From contig CAZFYZ010000014.1 of NCBI GenBank assembly GCA_964523735.1, forward strand, positions 1-47,390: a stretch of 47,390 nt of DNA. The letters are read 5' to 3'. The notes under the pieces were generated by a model. The model ran no database searches. It was not told where the DNA came from and saw only the letters and a program-made list of their open reading frames with translations. Below, in pieces: positions 1-7,951 of this stretch; the stretch's first letter is position 1, and every line of letters begins with the position of its first letter. The DNA comes from CAZFYZ01 sp964523735. Lineage in GTDB: Bacteria > Armatimonadota > UBA5829. Position numbers and translations under genes: made by a program.

Positions 1-1650
1 AAGTTCGCTGAACGCGGCCAGGCACCTGCTGGTTACCCTGAAGCCATGCGTTGCCAACTCCGAATCAATAAGCGCCCGCAGATAGAGGATTCTCCAGCGC
101 CAGGATGTCCGGACGCGTTGCGGCAGCTTGCTGTCAGCTTCTTCGGCCAGCCTGAATGCTTCCTCCGCGCCTTCAGTACTCGTCATAATGAAGCGGGTGA
201 CCCCACCGCTATCATCGCGACGCCGCGGCAGGTTGCGCTCCAGAGTCGCCATTACAGTGCTGACGCTATCAACCACAAGAGGTGAGTACCAGAACGAGAT
301 GTAGTCCCTCACGGTCTGTGTGGTTGGTTTGCCCGGCTCCCAGTAGAGCTGGGCTACCATAGTCTTGTTGATGTCCTCGAAGATACCCTCTGAGTAAGGA
401 AAGCCACCCGAAAGCATGTGCTGTGAGCTGTCCCAAAGACTCTGCAGATACTGGGGCAGTGGGATCGCGCCGTAACCACCCCAGGGGTAGTGGGCATACA
501 TGCTTATCTCGGGGAAGTTGACCATCGGAAGCCCACCGGGAGAGCCGTGCTCAAGCGGATAGGGTGGGAAGACGCCGCCATAGTCATCGACCATTACGTA
601 ATCCACCCAGTCGGGTTTCTGCGCATTGAACATCTCTGTGATTCCCGCCCATTCCCCTGGGAACCATTTGTCGAAGTACCAGAGCGACAGAATGACTTTA
701 CCACCGGGGAATGCCTGCTTGAATGCGCGAGCCTCAGGCTCAGCCGCTCGCAGATAGCCGTTGGTGCCCCAGGGGGCACAGCTTGAGCAGTAGCACCCAC
801 CATTATCATACGGGGCTATGAACCAGTAGTCCAGCCCAATCGACCGGAAAGCGTCGAACTTCTCCTGGCAGTACTGAAGCTCCAGATCAATCACACCCGG
901 TTTGCTAACGCAGAGCTCGGTGCCTATGCAGTACAGGGGTCCAACCACAGCTCTAAGCTCAACCGGACTGTTCTTGTAGCCGTCGTTTGCCACGCAGCCG
1001 AGGCTTGTAGCCAGCCCCAGGTCCTTCATCGTCTGCAGCAGCGCGCGCAGGCGGGTCAGCATCTTCTGAGCTTCGGGGTCATTTATGCCATTGTAGGCAT
1101 CGATGCCAAACCACACAAGATACGAGTTAATGCCCCACATCGACAGGTCTTCGACGTACCGCTTGACATCCTCTATAGGGGCTGATTCGTAGAAGTTGTG
1201 GAAGTGCGTGGCCAGGTACATTCCGCGCACAGGCTTGCTCGGAATGGAAACCCCACGCCACGGGCTGGGAGTAATGCCGGATGAGCTGTAGGTGGAAGTG
1301 TGAAGGAACTTACCGACGCCATAGAGGAGCCCGCGGTCATCGTTGCCGGCAATGGTGATCCCGCCACCCGGCCTGTCCGTGATCCTGAACCCTTCAGATC
1401 CTATGTCCGGCGAGATGTCGAGGTAGATATTCAGGGCAGCTTCGCCCGAAGTGACAACTTCTGCCCCCGAATACTCCTCGATACGACTTGCCAGAATCGC
1501 TCCTACTCTGGTCGAAACCGGGGTCGGCACGGCCGGTTGAGCGATTCTCACAGAAGTCAGCTCTGCAGCAGTTGCTAGTTTTGGACCCAGCGGGCCGGGA
1601 GAGACCACAACAAGGGCGGCAACAATAGCCACCAGAATCGATCTTAGCAC
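1..1650 (-). CDS. Secreted glycoside hydrolase-like protein (3' part outside window)
   Basis: This open frame runs off the left edge, so the C-terminus is missing (about 550 residues visible). I chose the GTG at 1650 because an in-frame TGA lies upstream and AGGA sits 5 nt before it. The N-terminus (LRSILVAIVAALVVVSPG) looks like a signal peptide. Residues about 40-115 resemble the GH20/GH67-type non-catalytic N-terminal domain, ending in IAGNDDRGLLYGVGKFL. Then VRGMYLATHFHNFYES starts what looks like a TIM-barrel, with WGINSYLVWFG, a CYCSSCAPWG segment and VDYVMVDDYGG. The protein probably acts outside the cytoplasm on a polysaccharide, but the exact GH family and substrate cannot be read from the sequence. 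It lies 122 nt downstream of a prepilin gene on the same strand. A TTGACA at 1682-1687 could be a weak promoter element. The fold assignment is inference. Confidence 0.72.
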   Translation of the reverse strand, partial: MLRSILVAIVAALVVVSPGPLGPKLATAAELTSVRIAQPAVPTPVSTRVGAILASRIEEYSGAEVVTSGEAALNIYLDISPDIGSEGFRITDRPGGGITIAGNDDRGLLYGVGKFLHTSTYSSSGITPSPWRGVSIPSKPVRGMYLATHFHNFYESAPIEDVKRYVEDLSMWGINSYLVWFGIDAYNGINDPEAQKMLTRLRALLQTMKDLGLATSLGCVANDGYKNSPVELRAVVGPLYCIGTELCVSKPGVIDLELQYCQEKFDAFRSIGLDYWFIAPYDNGGCYCSSCAPWGTNGYLRAAEPEARAFKQAFPGGKVILSLWYFDKWFPGEWAGITEMFNAQKPDWVDYVMVDDYGGVFPPYPLEHGSPGGLPMVNFPEISMYAHYPWGGYGAIPLPQYLQSLWDSSQHMLSGGFPYSEGIFEDINKTMVAQLYWEPGKPTTQTVRDYISFWYSPLVVDSVSTVMATLERNLPRRRDDSGGVTRFIMTSTEGAEEAFRLAEEADSKLPQRVRTSWRWRILYLRALIDSELATHGFRVTSRCLAAFSEL

Positions 1651-1772
1651 AACAATCCTCGCTATTCCTACTATCCACCCTTGTCAAACGTGGCTCTCCG
1701 GCCACTACTGCTCACTATGTTCGGTGGTGACTTCTTTCTCAGTCACTCTGAACGCGATCGCCAGCGCCCGAT

Positions 1773-2459
1773 CTACGGGTTGTACTTCCTATAGGACCCG
1801 CCGTCGAAGTTCCAGAACGGGTGGTTCGGGTCATCAGGTGTCTGATCCAAGCGAACGTGTCTGACGTGGCTGTCCACAAACAGATAGTTGGCGCCGTTGT
1901 TGTGCTGGTTCATGTTCTCGCGGGCTGCAACATTGCCTGCCATGACGTACTCACCAGTAGGTACCGGACGCTCATATGCGCAGTTCGCCACAACCTTGCC
2001 CTCTCGCATGAACGCAGTCTTCGATGCGTGCTTGCAGGCCGAGATCTTCTTGCCGTCGGTAATCCCGTTGGTGTAGTAGGAAATCCGCGAATAGATAGTC
2101 GGTCCCAGCGTGCCAAAGTTCGCGTCGGTCGGTGGGAACGGTGTCGCGCTTGGGCAGCAGAAGATCGTTTTGTTCTTGGCATACTTGAACAGCTGCTTGG
2201 CGTAGTTCGGCTCCGCACTTGGGGCCATCGCGTCACGGATGTAGTTAACCGGCATAAAGGGCATCCTGCCACCACTGTCGTCAACATACATCTGCAGCGC
2301 GCTTCCCAACTGCTTCAAGTTCCCCTTACAGGCGGATTGCTTGCCCGCCTCTTTGGCGCTAACAAACACGGGAAACAGGATAGCGGCCAATATCGCGATA
2401 ATCGCGATCACAACCAACAGCTCTATTAGGGTAAACCCTCTCTTACTTTTCCGTGCCAT
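1773..2459 (-). CDS. Prepilin-type N-terminal cleavage/methylation protein (H-X9-DG type)
   Basis: The product is 228 residues with a classic type IV prepilin/pseudopilin leader: short basic N-terminus (MARKSKRG), then FTLIELLVVIAIIAIL with the conserved E5, ending FPVF. The C-terminal part has the NYLFVDSHV stretch, a variant of the H-X9-DG motif of DUF1559-like pseudopilins. The ATG at 2459 has a perfect AAGGAGG Shine-Dalgarno 5 nt upstream. Such proteins are abundant in Planctomycetota and Armatimonadota and are thought to form or decorate secretion pseudopili, often beside secreted hydrolase genes. That fits here: it sits between a 1361-residue secreted modular protein and a glycoside hydrolase-like gene. 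The function in this locus is inference. Confidence 0.9.
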   Translation of the reverse strand: MARKSKRGFTLIELLVVIAIIAILAAILFPVFVSAKEAGKQSACKGNLKQLGSALQMYVDDSGGRMPFMPVNYIRDAMAPSAEPNYAKQLFKYAKNKTIFCCPSATPFPPTDANFGTLGPTIYSRISYYTNGITDGKKISACKHASKTAFMREGKVVANCAYERPVPTGEYVMAGNVAARENMNQHNNGANYLFVDSHVRHVRLDQTPDDPNHPFWNFDGGSYRKYNP

Positions 2460-2517
2460 AAGAACCTCCTTCGAAAAACCTGCCCTTTAGCACGCCCACT
2501 CTCTTGTAGTTTTCACT

Positions 2518-2556
2518 GGGGTGATGCCGTGCCGGCCACGGTTCACGGCATCACCC
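2518..2556 (-). terminator. Hairpin 3' of the large modular gene
   Basis: A perfect 13-bp stem (2518-2530 with 2544-2556, 12-13 nt loop) starts 20 nt after the stop codon of the minus-strand gene 2576-6661. No T-run follows on the minus strand, so it is either a U-poor terminator or a 3'-end-protecting/processing stem ahead of the prepilin gene. Confidence 0.6.
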
Positions 2557-2575
2557 ATTAGTTGCCTATTCTGCC

Positions 2576-5500
2576 TTACGGACGAGTCACGTCGTCGAAT
2601 CCTCTTGCGAGAATCACAGGATAGGTGACTCCGCCCACCCTGTTCAGGGCACAGATGCCCTTGACCGCGATCTTGTCCTCCGGCTGAATCTGCGTCGGCC
2701 ATGTGGTGTCGTTAAGCACGACCTTGATTCCGGTCTTGCCGCCCTCTCCCACGACGCCGCTGCCATCGTCAACATAGACAACGAGACCGTCAGCGCTCTT
2801 GTCGGTCACACGTCCCCATCCTGTGACCAGGAGACCAGTAAGACTGGCCCCGGAGACTGTGGACTTGATGCTCCTGTTTGGAGCACCGAGTGGTTTGATC
2901 GGCGTGCCTGACACCTGACTGTCAATGGCAGTCACATACAGAACGCGCTCGCCGTTGCCGTCGGTGCCAAGAACTCCAGTTAGCTTGACCCTCTCGTCTA
3001 TGTTGACCGTCAGAGGGCTTGAGAGCATGATCTTCATACCCGATACGCGGTCCGTATCCTCGATGTAGCACGTACCGTCTGCGAACGTTCCAGACGCCAC
3101 GGTGACTACCATGTCTTCCGTGATCGACACAGTCTGCCCGTCGCTCATCGCCTTCACGTCAGTCAGCTTTGTCGCAGTTGTCTCCGAACCAGGCAGCGAT
3201 ATCCAGATATCCGCTCTGGCCAGTGTGTCAGCCCTGTCGACCACATCATTGGGCCAACCAGCAGAGAAGTCGAGGGAGTCGCCTTTGGCAACTGTCACGT
3301 CACTGGACCATATAGTCACTGGACGTGTCCCTGTTACGGGATGTCCGCCGCCACCAGCGTATCCGTTGATGTAGTCCAACATAATGAACTCGAGTTCGGG
3401 TCTGCCGATGTTCTTCCAGATCTGAATGTCTGAATAACCGATCGCTGGCACCAGCGTGGGGCCAGACCAGACTGTCGTGACCCGAACAGTTGCGTCATAC
3501 GGCGCAATCCATCTGGCGCCGCTTCGCAACCTGTCGGTACCCGGAATGAATGTCACGCTCCCGGAGGGGTAGAAGTCGGCGGCATCGTCGATGTCCGGAA
3601 CGTTCTTCGGTACATACAAAGCCATGGTCGCGTTCGTTCCCCAGATCGTCGAACCCTCCCAGGGGACCATGGTCCCATGCACAGTGTAGCCCGACAGGGA
3701 GACGTCATACTGACCGTAGCTCCAAGGGCCGTTCGGGTTAGCCCCAGTCCAGTCGTCGACAAGGCTCCACTTGGTAGCCTTGACGAGCACGAAGTCCCGC
3801 GTGACCGCCGTTTCTTCGACGGTGACCTCGTAAGATACAGGCGAATACTCGGTCAGCCCGCCAGCCACTACAGTGTAGACGCCCGGCGTGACGTACAGCA
3901 CGTACTTGCCGGCCGCACTTGTCGTGGCGGTGAGATTGAAGCTCCCACCAGAGAGAGTCACCGTTGCGCCTGGGATTGGCAAGCCGGTGAAGCTGTCAGT
4001 AACCGTACCACTGATAGCCACGGTGGGCACTCTGTTGATAACGCTCACCGTGTAGTCGACGGATAGATAGTCCCACCAGGTTCGAGTTCCGTGGGTGCCC
4101 ACCACGAAGTCAACGTAGTCGCCCGGCTTGACTGTCGCCTGTCCAGTATACGTGGCGGTGTGATCAGTACCTACCACCGGATGCGTGCCACCGCCGGGGA
4201 AGCCCTGGACTACCGCGGTGAACGCGACAGGATCCGTGTTTCCGTTGACCAGGACCCAAACGGTCGAGTCAGAACCGGTGCTGGTCCAGATAGCTCCCTT
4301 GAAGGTGGCCTCGATCTGTACCTCACCCTCGAGTGGCGAAACCCAGCGTGCCGTGCCGGAAGTGGTCGATGGCACTGAGCCTTGATAACCACCTATTGGC
4401 GCGTACATGCCCGGATGCGCCGGACCGTAGTCCATCGGGATCGGACCCATGATCTTGCCGGTTACGTTCCCGGGACCGCCCTGCCAGAAGTCGTAGTTCG
4501 TACCCTGATAGCTAAGCTGGGCCCAAATCCCCGAGGGGGAGTAGACCTTCAGTGTGCTGTCGAGCTGTCCATAGCGCCACGCACCATTCGGGTTGATGCC
4601 AGCGAAATCGTCGCAATAGTCCCACACGGAGATCAGCGGCAGGTCGAAGTTGACTGTCGAGGTGCCGTTGGACGTCACTGTTACAGCCTTTGTGATCGAA
4701 TCACGCTCAGCCATCGTGGCTTGCAGATCATACTGGCCGGCTCCCATCGACAGGCTGTAGAACCCGTTCTCATCGGTTGTCGCCGATAGCGACTGTCCGA
4801 CAACCGTCACTACAGCGCCCATCAGAGGACGATAGGGTGAGTCGCCTTCCTTGACCACGCCCTGGACTGTTCCCAGACCCAGAGTGAAGTCAAGAGTAAC
4901 TGTCTGGCCGATCTCTACCGTAACCGGCTTCTGATCACCACCTACTTCAGCCACATTGACCGAAAGCGTGTAGCTGCCCGCCGGAACAGGAATCGAGTAG
5001 AAGCCATTCCCATCGGTGGTGGCAAACTCACTTCTGCCCAGAACCTGGACGACAGCGCCGAACAACGGCTGATTGCTGGCGTCGCGAACGGTGCCCTGCA
5101 CTGTGCCGGCGCCGTCGCAAACCTCGAAGCCGCCTTCCACACTGACCAAGTCACCATCGCGACCGTCGCCACCATCGCCCACAGCGAAGTCGATCGTTTC
5201 GCCGATCGTCACGGGCACTAGCCCCCACCAACCGGATACAGCGTGATCGACATACGCCTCATGGCCGCCGCCGCCGACAAAACCGGTGAGGCCATCGCTG
5301 AACATCTCATCGACGCCCGCCGTCGCAGCGTTCTTGACCACGTGCACGTCGGCCGTAGTTATGGGGTTGTAGCCCCGTGCGCGGAACACTGCGTGGACCC
5401 AGACGTTGCCGTTGATCGGCGAAGTCCACCGCGCGGCCGCCTTGTCACCGTTTGTGCCGGCTTGCAGAGTGGCTGACCCGCCAGGCACATAGCCGATCCC

Positions 5501-6661
5501 GTTGTCGAAGTTTGTCAGCATCTTGGCGTTTGCTGTGCCGACGCCATCGGTCAGCAACCAGTTCCACGCTATACCTAGTTCAAAGTCCTGTTCGGTGTGC
5601 TGCGTGAAAGCTGACAAATCAGCACTCAGCCTGCCGTATGTCCAGATCGGGTAACTCACGGAAGGCGAGGGGTTGGTATTGATGTTAAAGTCGGAAGCAT
5701 AGTTCCAGGAGGTAACTGTCGTCTCCGCCGCATCGAGAGCCACGTCCTGAGTTCCGCCTCCGGCTCCTACAACAACGTTCGCAACCGTCTTAGTCTCGAA
5801 CCAGAGCGCTGAGACCTCAATCGTGTAGGTCCCCTCGACAAGATCCAGAGAGTAGTTGCCCTGGGCGTCAGTCTCCGCTTGCGCAGTGCTGCCGACCACT
5901 TTGACTATCGCGCCTGCTATCGCGCTTCCGCCAACCTGAGCAGTAACCTTGCCATTCAGCTTGGGAAGCTCGAACGTCTCGAGGACTGTGACAGTCGCTG
6001 AGAACGGGATCTGGTCGCGCACGAACGCCCTGTCGCCGGGGTCGCCCGCCAAGAAATCTATTGTGTCGCCGGGATTAACCAGGACTTCACCAGTGTAAGT
6101 CGCCGTGTGAGCGGTCCCTATAGGGTCGTGAGTCCCTCCGCCCGGGAATCCAACAACCAGTCCGCTGAAGAGCGGAGTGGTCGCGTTCTGGTTCTTGAGG
6201 ACAAACACGGCCGAATTGGAGCCTGTGCTAGTCCATAGCCCACCCGTGAAAGTCGCCGAGACGCTCACGCGAGCGGCGTAGGGCGAAGTCCAGCGTGCGG
6301 TCGGCTTGTAATCGCCAGCGGGCGAATTGAGGTAACCTCCAACCGGAAGATACGCACCCTCGTCAAACTCTGTAGCCGCATACTCCAACGGATCCGGCCC
6401 TATCACCTTGCCGGCGCTTGGGTTGTCTCGGGTCCCATCAACCCAAAACGCATAGTCAGAGGTACCGAGGGTACCTGTAGCGCACGGTGCACCCGCAGCG
6501 AACCCGGCGAATGACCCGTCGAGCGAGCCACAAGTCCAAGCGCTGAACGGGTTCTGTGTAGTGCTGAACTCAGTGCTGTAATCATAAGTCTGGCCACAGA
6601 CTGGGATGCCCAACGCAACCACCAAGGCCACAGCCAGTAAGACATTAGTTCTATTCAGCAT
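2576..6661 (-). CDS. Secreted 1361-residue protein: four jelly-roll-like modules, four carboxypeptidase-regulatory-like domains, tandem OB-like tail
   Basis: A signal peptide (residues 1-24, cleaved after VCGQ) is followed by alternating modules. Large modules lie at about 25-227, 318-515, 679-875 and 964-1156. Each begins with a DFxxxxNPxxxWxYG-like signature and contains ARWxSP, WTSTGS or an equivalent, GFPGGGTH or GGGGH, and xxGDxxDFxxG. Carboxypeptidase regulatory-like (prealbumin-like) domains at about 234-310, 519-594, 598-674 and 881-958 carry the TTDxNGFYSxxxxAGxY pattern. Residues about 1165-1350 are two OB-like repeats with CYIEDTDRVSGMKI and VYVDDGSG. No catalytic motif is visible, so a surface-adhesin or sugar-binding scaffold is the best guess. 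The module equals the whole mature part of the adjacent PEP-CTERM protein (6954-7703), which points to internal duplication. There is no sorting motif at its own C-terminus. It has its own promoter and a 200-nt leader. Confidence 0.88.
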   Translation of the reverse strand: MLNRTNVLLAVALVVALGIPVCGQTYDYSTEFSTTQNPFSAWTCGSLDGSFAGFAAGAPCATGTLGTSDYAFWVDGTRDNPSAGKVIGPDPLEYAATEFDEGAYLPVGGYLNSPAGDYKPTARWTSPYAARVSVSATFTGGLWTSTGSNSAVFVLKNQNATTPLFSGLVVGFPGGGTHDPIGTAHTATYTGEVLVNPGDTIDFLAGDPGDRAFVRDQIPFSATVTVLETFELPKLNGKVTAQVGGSAIAGAIVKVVGSTAQAETDAQGNYSLDLVEGTYTIEVSALWFETKTVANVVVGAGGGTQDVALDAAETTVTSWNYASDFNINTNPSPSVSYPIWTYGRLSADLSAFTQHTEQDFELGIAWNWLLTDGVGTANAKMLTNFDNGIGYVPGGSATLQAGTNGDKAAARWTSPINGNVWVHAVFRARGYNPITTADVHVVKNAATAGVDEMFSDGLTGFVGGGGHEAYVDHAVSGWWGLVPVTIGETIDFAVGDGGDGRDGDLVSVEGGFEVCDGAGTVQGTVRDASNQPLFGAVVQVLGRSEFATTDGNGFYSIPVPAGSYTLSVNVAEVGGDQKPVTVEIGQTVTLDFTLGLGTVQGVVKEGDSPYRPLMGAVVTVVGQSLSATTDENGFYSLSMGAGQYDLQATMAERDSITKAVTVTSNGTSTVNFDLPLISVWDYCDDFAGINPNGAWRYGQLDSTLKVYSPSGIWAQLSYQGTNYDFWQGGPGNVTGKIMGPIPMDYGPAHPGMYAPIGGYQGSVPSTTSGTARWVSPLEGEVQIEATFKGAIWTSTGSDSTVWVLVNGNTDPVAFTAVVQGFPGGGTHPVVGTDHTATYTGQATVKPGDYVDFVVGTHGTRTWWDYLSVDYTVSVINRVPTVAISGTVTDSFTGLPIPGATVTLSGGSFNLTATTSAAGKYVLYVTPGVYTVVAGGLTEYSPVSYEVTVEETAVTRDFVLVKATKWSLVDDWTGANPNGPWSYGQYDVSLSGYTVHGTMVPWEGSTIWGTNATMALYVPKNVPDIDDAADFYPSGSVTFIPGTDRLRSGARWIAPYDATVRVTTVWSGPTLVPAIGYSDIQIWKNIGRPELEFIMLDYINGYAGGGGHPVTGTRPVTIWSSDVTVAKGDSLDFSAGWPNDVVDRADTLARADIWISLPGSETTATKLTDVKAMSDGQTVSITEDMVVTVASGTFADGTCYIEDTDRVSGMKIMLSSPLTVNIDERVKLTGVLGTDGNGERVLYVTAIDSQVSGTPIKPLGAPNRSIKSTVSGASLTGLLVTGWGRVTDKSADGLVVYVDDGSGVVGEGGKTGIKVVLNDTTWPTQIQPEDKIAVKGICALNRVGGVTYPVILARGFDDVTRP

Positions 6662-6727
6662 AGTCGTTCACTTGTCTCCTTTCTCCTAACGCTCCCTAAT
6701 CTTCTACTCTCTGCCATTCTCTGCCAT

Positions 6728-6769
6728 GCCCGCACTGTCAGCGGGCCCTTTCGCTTCACAGGATCACGC
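6728..6769 (-). other. Leader stem element, copy 1
   Basis: On the minus strand the 5' leader of the large modular gene contains GTGATCC, about 12 nt of purine-rich sequence, and a 6-bp stem GCCCGC/GCGGGC with a 7-nt loop ending AGT. Leaders of two other genes in the locus carry a similar arrangement. It may be a transcript-stabilising or regulatory structure; the identity is unknown. Confidence 0.3.
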
Positions 6770-6813
6770 CGCCGCAGATACCACCTCCCTCGGTTAGCAC
6801 TGTCAGAAAACTC

Positions 6814-6828
6814 TGTAACAGACTTACA
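6814..6828. promoter_or_regulatory. Operator candidate TGTAA-N5-TTACA, site 1
   Basis: TGTAACAGACTTACA is an inverted repeat (5-bp arms, 5-nt centre). An identical 15-mer lies at 7860-7874 in front of the neighbouring PEP-CTERM gene. It sits about 33-47 nt downstream of the predicted start point of the promoter at 6868-6896. A LacI regulator gene (7952-9136) is nearby, but the odd-length motif lacks the central CG typical of LacI operators, so the cognate protein is uncertain. Confidence 0.6.
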
Positions 6829-6845
6829 TTCAGAACCTACATATA

Positions 6846-6867
6846 GCGGTTGTTGACCAACAACCGC
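6846..6867. promoter_or_regulatory. Inverted repeat at the transcription start
   Basis: GCGGTTGTTG and its exact complement CAACAACCGC are separated by 2 nt. The repeat starts right beside the -10 box at 6868-6873 and spans the expected start site, so it is either an operator or a hairpin at the extreme 5' end of the transcript. It is not found in front of the other genes of the locus. Confidence 0.5.
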
Positions 6868-6896
6868 AGTATCCACCACAACCGATCAATTGTCAA
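6868..6896 (-). promoter_or_regulatory. Sigma70-type promoter for the large modular gene
   Basis: On the minus strand: TTGACA (6891-6896), a 17-nt spacer, and GATACT (6868-6873). Transcription would start near 6861, giving a 200-nt leader before the ATG at 6661. Confidence 0.75.
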
Positions 6897-6908
6897 CGAA
6901 CAGGCATT

Positions 6909-6938
6909 GTCGGGCCGGCTGGAAAACACCGGCCCGAC
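6909..6938 (-). terminator. GC-rich hairpin 3' of the PEP-CTERM gene
   Basis: A perfect 10-bp stem, GTCGGGCCGG/CCGGCCCGAC with a 10-nt loop, lies 15 nt past the stop of the gene 6954-7703. There is no T-run. A near-identical stem follows the second PEP-CTERM gene (27173-27199). Confidence 0.6.
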
Positions 6939-6953
6939 CACGTATAGTTACTC

Positions 6954-7703
6954 TTACTTCCGGCGCCTTATGGCACCAACAACTCCGATAAGACCGCAGG
7001 CCAGAGCCAGCATCGAAGAAGGCTCAGGAACGGCGGTGATCGTCGCGTCGAACATGACCCAGTCAACCCCCGTCGGGTCGGAGGGGAAGTTCCTGTCTCC
7101 CGGGTCGCCCATCACGAAGTCGATAGTGTCGCCGGCAGTCACAGCAATGACGCCGGAATACGTCGGGCTGTTGCTGCCAGGTAGGGCGGCGTGTCCACCA
7201 GCGCCGGCGAATCCGGTCACCCGGTCAGCAAACAGCTGATTGCCATTCTGCAGAACCCACACAAGCGAGTTGGAACCTTCGACGTAATAGCAGCCTGTCC
7301 AGAAAGCGTCAATCTGAACGAAGCCGTCCGCGGCGGCGGTCCAGCGGGCAACAGGCTTGGCCTCATAATTATCGTTTGGGAAATACGACAATTTGCTGGG
7401 AGAGCGCATTGCCCCACCGGCCCAGAAGTACTGCGCCGGGTAGCCAGGCCCGGGGTAGTCACCGACCGCAGCCATGTATGCACAGGACGCGTTCTGGGGG
7501 CTCTCCCATATGTAGCCGGCAGCGAAGACCGTTGACTGCTGAAACGCCCCCGTATCAGGGGTAGTGTAGCCGTAGGTCCACTGATTGGAATTCTGTGTTC
7601 CCGTGAAGTCCGCAGCGTAGTTCCACGTCTGAGCACACGCCGGCACAGCAATCACAGCGACCAAAGCAAGAATCAGAAACATTCTACCTAGCATAGTTTT
7701 CAC
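6954..7703 (-). CDS. PEP-CTERM sorting-domain protein with one DFS/WxYG module
   Basis: This 249-residue secreted protein starts at GTG 7703, which has AAGGAG 5 nt upstream; the in-frame ATG at 7694 would be 14 nt away. A signal peptide ends at about residue 25 (PACAQ). The mature part (about 26-220) is a single copy of the module found four times in the adjacent 2576-6661 protein: DFTGTQNSNQWTYG, VARWTAA, GFAGAGGHA, TAGDTIDFVMGDPGDR. The C-terminus is a PEP-CTERM signal: VPEPSS, a hydrophobic segment, and the basic tail RRRK. PEP-CTERM proteins are processed by an exosortase, usually in exopolysaccharide-producing bacteria; no exosortase gene lies in this window. It is probably an extracellular or matrix protein, and the module probably folds as a jelly-roll (inference). 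Confidence 0.9.
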   Translation of the reverse strand: MKTMLGRMFLILALVAVIAVPACAQTWNYAADFTGTQNSNQWTYGYTTPDTGAFQQSTVFAAGYIWESPQNASCAYMAAVGDYPGPGYPAQYFWAGGAMRSPSKLSYFPNDNYEAKPVARWTAAADGFVQIDAFWTGCYYVEGSNSLVWVLQNGNQLFADRVTGFAGAGGHAALPGSNSPTYSGVIAVTAGDTIDFVMGDPGDRNFPSDPTGVDWVMFDATITAVPEPSSMLALACGLIGVVGAIRRRK

Positions 7704-7752
7704 CTTTTCTCCTTCTCAAGATCGTTTTGTAGTCTTCCAGGCTACATTTCGC

Positions 7753-7790
7753 GCCGCACTTTCCTGCGCGGCTTTCCTTCCAATCCCACT
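7753..7790 (-). other. Leader stem element, copy 2
   Basis: The minus-strand leader of the PEP-CTERM gene contains GTGGGAT, a GGAAGGAAA stretch, and a 7-bp stem GCCGCGC/GTGCGGC (one G-U pair) with a 6-nt loop. It resembles the elements at 6728-6769 and 26825-26863. Confidence 0.3.
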
Positions 7791-7859
7791 GCCAAGTGTT
7801 GTGACCATCACCTCCGCCATATCCAGCATCGCCGAAAGGAATTTCGCGACCCTGGTAAA

Positions 7860-7874
7860 TGTAACAGACTTACA
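7860..7874. promoter_or_regulatory. Operator candidate, site 2 (identical to site 1)
   Basis: An exact second copy of TGTAACAGACTTACA, about 35-50 nt downstream of the predicted start point of the PEP-CTERM gene. Its position relative to the promoter matches that of site 1. Confidence 0.6.
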
Positions 7875-7893
7875 GAGCCTCTGCAATACACTC

Positions 7894-7908
7894 TGTAACA
7901 TACTTACT
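7894..7908. promoter_or_regulatory. Operator candidate, degenerate site 3
   Basis: TGTAACATACTTACT differs from sites 1 and 2 at two positions. It lies at +1 to +15 of the predicted PEP-CTERM transcript, and its centre is 34 nt from that of site 2. Confidence 0.5.
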
Positions 7909-7915
7909 CAACCGC

Positions 7916-7944
7916 AGTATGCCACATTATCGGCAGTCTGTCAA
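7916..7944 (-). promoter_or_regulatory. Sigma70-type promoter for the PEP-CTERM gene
   Basis: On the minus strand: TTGACA (7939-7944), a 17-nt spacer, and CATACT (7916-7921). The start is expected near 7909, giving a leader of about 205 nt. The promoter begins right after the stop of the LacI regulator gene (7952). Confidence 0.75.
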
Positions 7945-7951
7945 CTGGTAA

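Noticed and set aside
2576..6661. Repeats that might suggest a CRISPR or tandem DNA repeat
   Set aside because: The periodicity is at protein-domain level with diverged DNA; there are no short identical repeats with spacers. No CRISPR array was seen in the window.
6662..6861. Known riboswitch (c-di-GMP, TPP, cobalamin) in the long leaders of the secreted-protein genes
   Set aside because: I compared the leaders with the conserved cores I know and found no match; only a simple shared stem remains.
7716..7901. 61-codon minus-strand frame in the PEP-CTERM leader
   Set aside because: It lacks a ribosome site and overlaps the operator candidates and stem element; more likely untranslated leader, though a leader peptide cannot be excluded.
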